From: an uncultured Bacteroidales bacterium
GTDB lineage: Bacteria > Bacteroidota > Bacteroidia > Bacteroidales > P3
Assembly (NCBI GenBank): GCA_937884485.1
Contig: CALGCG010000005.1
Coordinates: 1 to 12,661, forward strand
DNA: 12,661 bases
Direction of reading: 5' to 3'
The notes beneath the pieces are model-generated. The model was not told where the DNA came from, made no database searches, and worked only from the letters and a program-made list of their open reading frames with translations. Shown one piece after another: positions 12,620 to 12,661 of this stretch; position 1 is the first letter of the stretch; each line of letters begins with the position of its first letter. Both the position numbers and the translations under genes were made by a program.

Positions 12620-12661
12620 ATGAAAACAGCCTTATTAGTTATATCAATTTTATTAATTATT
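12620..12661 (+). CDS. Start of a membrane or secreted protein, cut by the window end
   Basis: Fourteen codons are visible (MKTALLVISILLII), a Lys followed by a hydrophobic run, as in a signal peptide or first membrane helix. A strong Shine-Dalgarno site GGAGGG (12609-12614) lies 5 nt before the ATG. Both this site and the low G+C differ from the rest of the window. The frame is open to the last base, and the function cannot be told. Confidence 0.45.
   Translation, partial: MKTALLVISILLII

Overview
The window looks like phage DNA from a member of the Bacteroidales (Prevotella/Bacteroides type). The reasons are the integrase, which has the Bacteroidetes arm-binding and SAM-like layout and no first catalytic Arg; a fimbrillin-like lipoprotein; a -7 box of the TAnnTTTG type; and mostly weak or absent Shine-Dalgarno sites. 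Host genus and all family names come from reading the sequence, not from a database search.

Left part (1-3654, + strand). An outward-facing promoter and a structured leader are followed by a helix-turn-helix regulator with a long coiled coil, whose C-terminal tail appears to be knocked out of frame by one base. Next come a small secreted protein with two CxnCxnCxxH repeats, a 287-bp non-coding stretch, a tyrosine recombinase and a lipoprotein gene that overlaps the recombinase by ATGA. The non-coding stretch holds a sequence that reads exactly as the last 23 nt of a tRNA including CCA, with repeated TTTCCCC boxes on both sides. This resembles an integrase attachment site (attP).

Middle part (3679-8320, - strand). 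A tightly packed phage structural operon runs towards the recombinase. In transcription order it holds five conserved-looking unknowns (114, 293, 117, 183 and 100 aa), a small HExxH protein, a tail-completion protein, a major tail (tube) protein and a two-frame tail assembly chaperone. The chaperone carries a complete -1 frameshift signal: slippery A AAA AAC, a 7-nt spacer and a 9-bp stem-loop. The tape-measure gene expected next is absent; the convergent lipoprotein gene lies there instead.

Right part (8329-12441, - strand). This is a complete diversity-generating retroelement (DGR). A 706-aa tail-fibre-like protein ends in a 120-bp variable repeat (VR, 10337-10456). A non-coding block holds the matching 120-bp template repeat (TR, 9871-9990), and a reverse transcriptase follows. 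VR and TR differ at 16 positions, all of them adenines in the TR coding strand. A strong terminator separates the target gene from the TR-RT unit. No Avd gene is visible. The TR is flanked by several perfect hairpins, and the RT has an unusual motif B (S-H) and a C-terminal extension. The likely role is adenine-directed diversification of a tail tip for host binding.

Right end (12481-12661). The G+C content drops abruptly to about 22% (40 of 181 bases by hand count), and a gene with a Firmicutes-like Shine-Dalgarno site starts at 12620. This is either a recently acquired segment or a contig misjoin.
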